Shown piece by piece: positions 61,533 through 64,000 of a stretch of 64,000 bases of DNA. The translations under genes and the position numbers were made by a program. Origin of the DNA: Liolophura sinensis (taxonomy: Eukaryota; Mollusca; Polyplacophora; Chitonida; Chitonidae); the NCBI RefSeq assembly GCF_032854445.1, contig NC_088302.1, forward strand, positions 32,705,979-32,769,978, given 5' to 3'. How positions within the stretch are numbered: position 1 is the first letter of the stretch; each line of letters opens with the position of its first letter. The notes below the pieces were generated by a model that saw only the letters and a list, made by a program, of their open reading frames with translations, was not told the origin of the DNA and did no database searches.

Positions 61533-63798
61533 GTAGTTAAATTACTGATTTCTTTTTGTATGTACCCATTTGCTTGTGTATAAGCCTTTATTAGATACTA
61601 CTGATTAATAGGACATGTATGATACCAACATTATGAGTATTGGCAAAATTTATGGAGTTTGTTGTTATATGTAACACAGATTAGAGGGTGGGGGGAAAGT
61701 TGAACTTTTAATAGGATGTGATAGCCGACTGCATTAAGGGAAAGTAAGAAAAAAGCTGTGTTTGAGATTTCATCTCTTTGACATGTAACACAGCAAAGCA
61801 TTTAGATTCATTAACCTGCGGGTTGTCAACTGACAAACCCAACTGTGAACAATTGTACACTTTTATTCAGTGGCTATCGTAGCATAGCTGGCTGATGAGT
61901 ATTGATTCGTACCCAAGTGGAATTCAGTAGAGTTGGTAATGAGGGGATATCCCTTGTTCAGACATTGAGGCACATGAATTGGTTATTACATCTACAGGAT
62001 AGCACTAATGGATAAATACACCCAGATTGCATTATATCTTTATCAAAAACAGAAAAAAAAAGTAAAATGAATAAATGAATTTTTAAAAATTCAGCCTAAT
62101 TTGTTAGCAATTAAACTGCCACTGATTTCCCACAAATATGATCCATTTCATTCCTGATCGCAGATCTGTGTGATAGAAATATGATCCATGACATCTTAAA
62201 TATACAGCTTCTCATAAAACACTATAAATGGCCATCTTTAGCTAAAAATAGTAATGAAGCTGTATTGGAAATTTAAAAATGGACATCATGATGAAACGAT
62301 TACCTCAGTTACAACCTTACATAAACTGTTAAATATCTAGCTAGTGACAGCATTCTGTGTAACTTCTGAATTCTGTTAACATTTCTGAATGACACACTAC
62401 AGCTTTGCATGCCTTACATGATAATAATAAATACTTCTTGGTTGAAAAATATTCTGTTAGAAGGTATTGTTTCATTTCTCCGGTCTGCACCCACCTCCCC
62501 CAACCCGCCAAGCAAAAAGAAGTAGGATGGGGGACTGCTGCACTTGTAGTTCATCATCTGTACATTCACTCACTTTCTTACTGAACATTGCAGTTTTGTG
62601 AACCACATACCTGTTCGTATTAAAATGTACATGTGTGGTATAAGTTGTGGTTTTGCCTCCTCAAGGTCGCCTTGCCTCCACTGTTTTTGTGTTTGTGACA
62701 CCTCGGGTAGTATTCAGTTACTTGCCAGAGGCGATTGATTTGGTCCAGACATCTTTTTTTTCACATGTTGAATAAAGCATTATACACTAATAAAATATTA
62801 TGAAGTAAATAAATAAAATTTGTGGATTTAAAAACCCAGGGTTAAATATATGTAAATACTAATATGAAGCTACAGATTTGTTGGTACTTATTTGCTATTG
62901 TATACCAGTCCAAAATATTATTACCGATACAATAAGGGATCCCTTGCTGGCTTACTCAACAAAAGATGCTTTTGTGTGTCCTTACAAATCCTCTAATTAA
63001 TTGGTTTCATGTATTTAGTTCACATTCAGCCCCTGGCAGTTTGTCTTTGTTCCTAGGTGACTACATGTAGGTCCTGTTGTTCACCTAAAGCTCAGCATTT
63101 TTTATGTGACACATTTTGCTTGACAATCTGATTGATTAATCCAACCCAGTTAATCCAATTAGGACAACTTACGAGATTTTGTGAACTTTTTTTGTTTTCT
63201 ACTAGAAAACCATAAACATTGGAATCATCGGTATCATTCCCAGGCCTTTATGTCATCTGTACACTTGTGCATTTTTACATGTCAGAAACATAATACATTA
63301 TTTGTTCTCCACTCTGAAGATTTTTCTACTGGCATTGAACTATTTTAGTTTTACTTTCAGGATGAAATCCTTGTGACTTGCTAAAGAGACTAAATCTTGG
63401 GTGTGGTCGTCCCTGCTAATTAGTCAGTCAGTCAGTTCATGGGAATGGTTATAAAGCATTTTAGTCTGATGAAGACCTAGCTTAAGTGTGTCAGTGACGT
63501 GGGAGCGAGGTCTTTCCTGCCTTTTAGGGGTTACCATGGATTGCCGTTTTATGGGTGATATGACCTCAAGTACGGTGTTAAATGCTAGTCAGTCAGTTAT
63601 CTACCCTTTGATGTTCGCTATGGGGCTAATTCCATGCTGTCATAAAGCTAACCGTTCTGATTTTCAGACACTTCAGTAATCAGTAATATTTCTCACCCAC
63701 CTTGTGCACTGCCGGATGAAATGTGGTACCCATGGCCCAGTTTCTAACAATCTTTGCAGTTTACTCGTTCATTATTGGTTCTTCGTCTCATTTATCCA

Positions 63799-64000
63799 GG
63801 TCTTCCCCGGCATACTGCAAAGATGACTGGTCACATTTGCTGACGACTGAAGATTACAGCCGAAAAGGACACTTCTCCTTAAATGAGGACTTTCCAATCA
63901 AGGCTAGCAATGTCCGGCAGAGCTCTTCAGTTCAAGAGGTGGGAAAGATCAATGACATCACCATGGATACTGGGTATTGGGCATCTGGAGGATTTTTATC
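63799..64000 (+). CDS. Exon of an unrecognised gene, running off the right edge
   Basis: An acceptor (catttatccag) is followed by about 200 nt open in one frame only; the other two frames stop within 15 codons. The product begins SSPAYCKDDWSHLLTTEDYS and includes a KASNVRQSSSVQEVG stretch and DITMDTGYWASGG. Composition is hydrophilic and protein-like. I recognise no domain. It could be the second exon of a gene whose first exon lies in the desert upstream. Confidence 0.55.

Overview
This is a stretch of animal nuclear genome. The coding sequence is split into short exons by GT/AG introns, intergenic DNA is AT-rich, and small interspersed repeats dominate. The one recognisable gene is a single MBD2/3-type methyl-CpG-binding protein, as in invertebrates that have not split MBD2 and MBD3. 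Together with abundant tRNA-derived SINEs, cut-and-paste MITEs and many tacatgta-like words, this suggests a lophotrochozoan, most likely a mollusc. That assignment is an inference; nothing here names a species. There are no bacterial-style operons, no CRISPR and no viral genes that I can support.

Layout. 1-9.7 kb: noncoding, with degenerate repeats, a CpG-rich patch (about 2.9-3.36 kb), a 26-bp minisatellite, a large repeat ending in a perfect hairpin, and one MITE. 9.69-16.55 kb (+): a three-exon gene for a 1174-residue TPR protein whose last exon is 3.2 kb. A 0.6-kb MITE with near-perfect terminal inverted repeats lies just after its stop. 17.3-24 kb: noncoding with tandem repeats and SINE fragments. 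24.5-29.1 kb (-): four exons whose phases and frames join perfectly, part of a gene I do not recognise; a fifth exon may lie at 21.7 kb. 32.8-46.26 kb (+): the complete MBD2/3 gene in six exons, 253 residues. A further minus-strand exon candidate (39369-39505) lies inside its intron 2. 46.3-63.8 kb: a 17-kb gene-free stretch with SINEs, MITEs, a minisatellite and several complex, non-repetitive blocks that look like possible regulatory elements. 63.8-64 kb (+): one open exon running off the window.

The most unusual object is in MBD2/3. The 3' part of exon 4, with its splice donor and the first 50 bases of the following intron, has been amplified into an array of 107-bp units (41804-43655, about 17.3 copies). 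The later part of the array has a four-unit, 428-bp higher-order period. Every complete copy keeps the GTGAGT donor and an open exon-like frame, so the first half of intron 4 is a row of decoy or alternative 5' splice sites. I know of no described precedent for this in MBD genes, but could not search.

A young SINE in the same intron has a 25-base A tail and flanking target duplications. A related sequence at 29.8 kb is the uninterrupted (empty) paralogue of its insertion site. No functional link between the TPR gene, the minus-strand gene and MBD2/3 can be read from the sequence.
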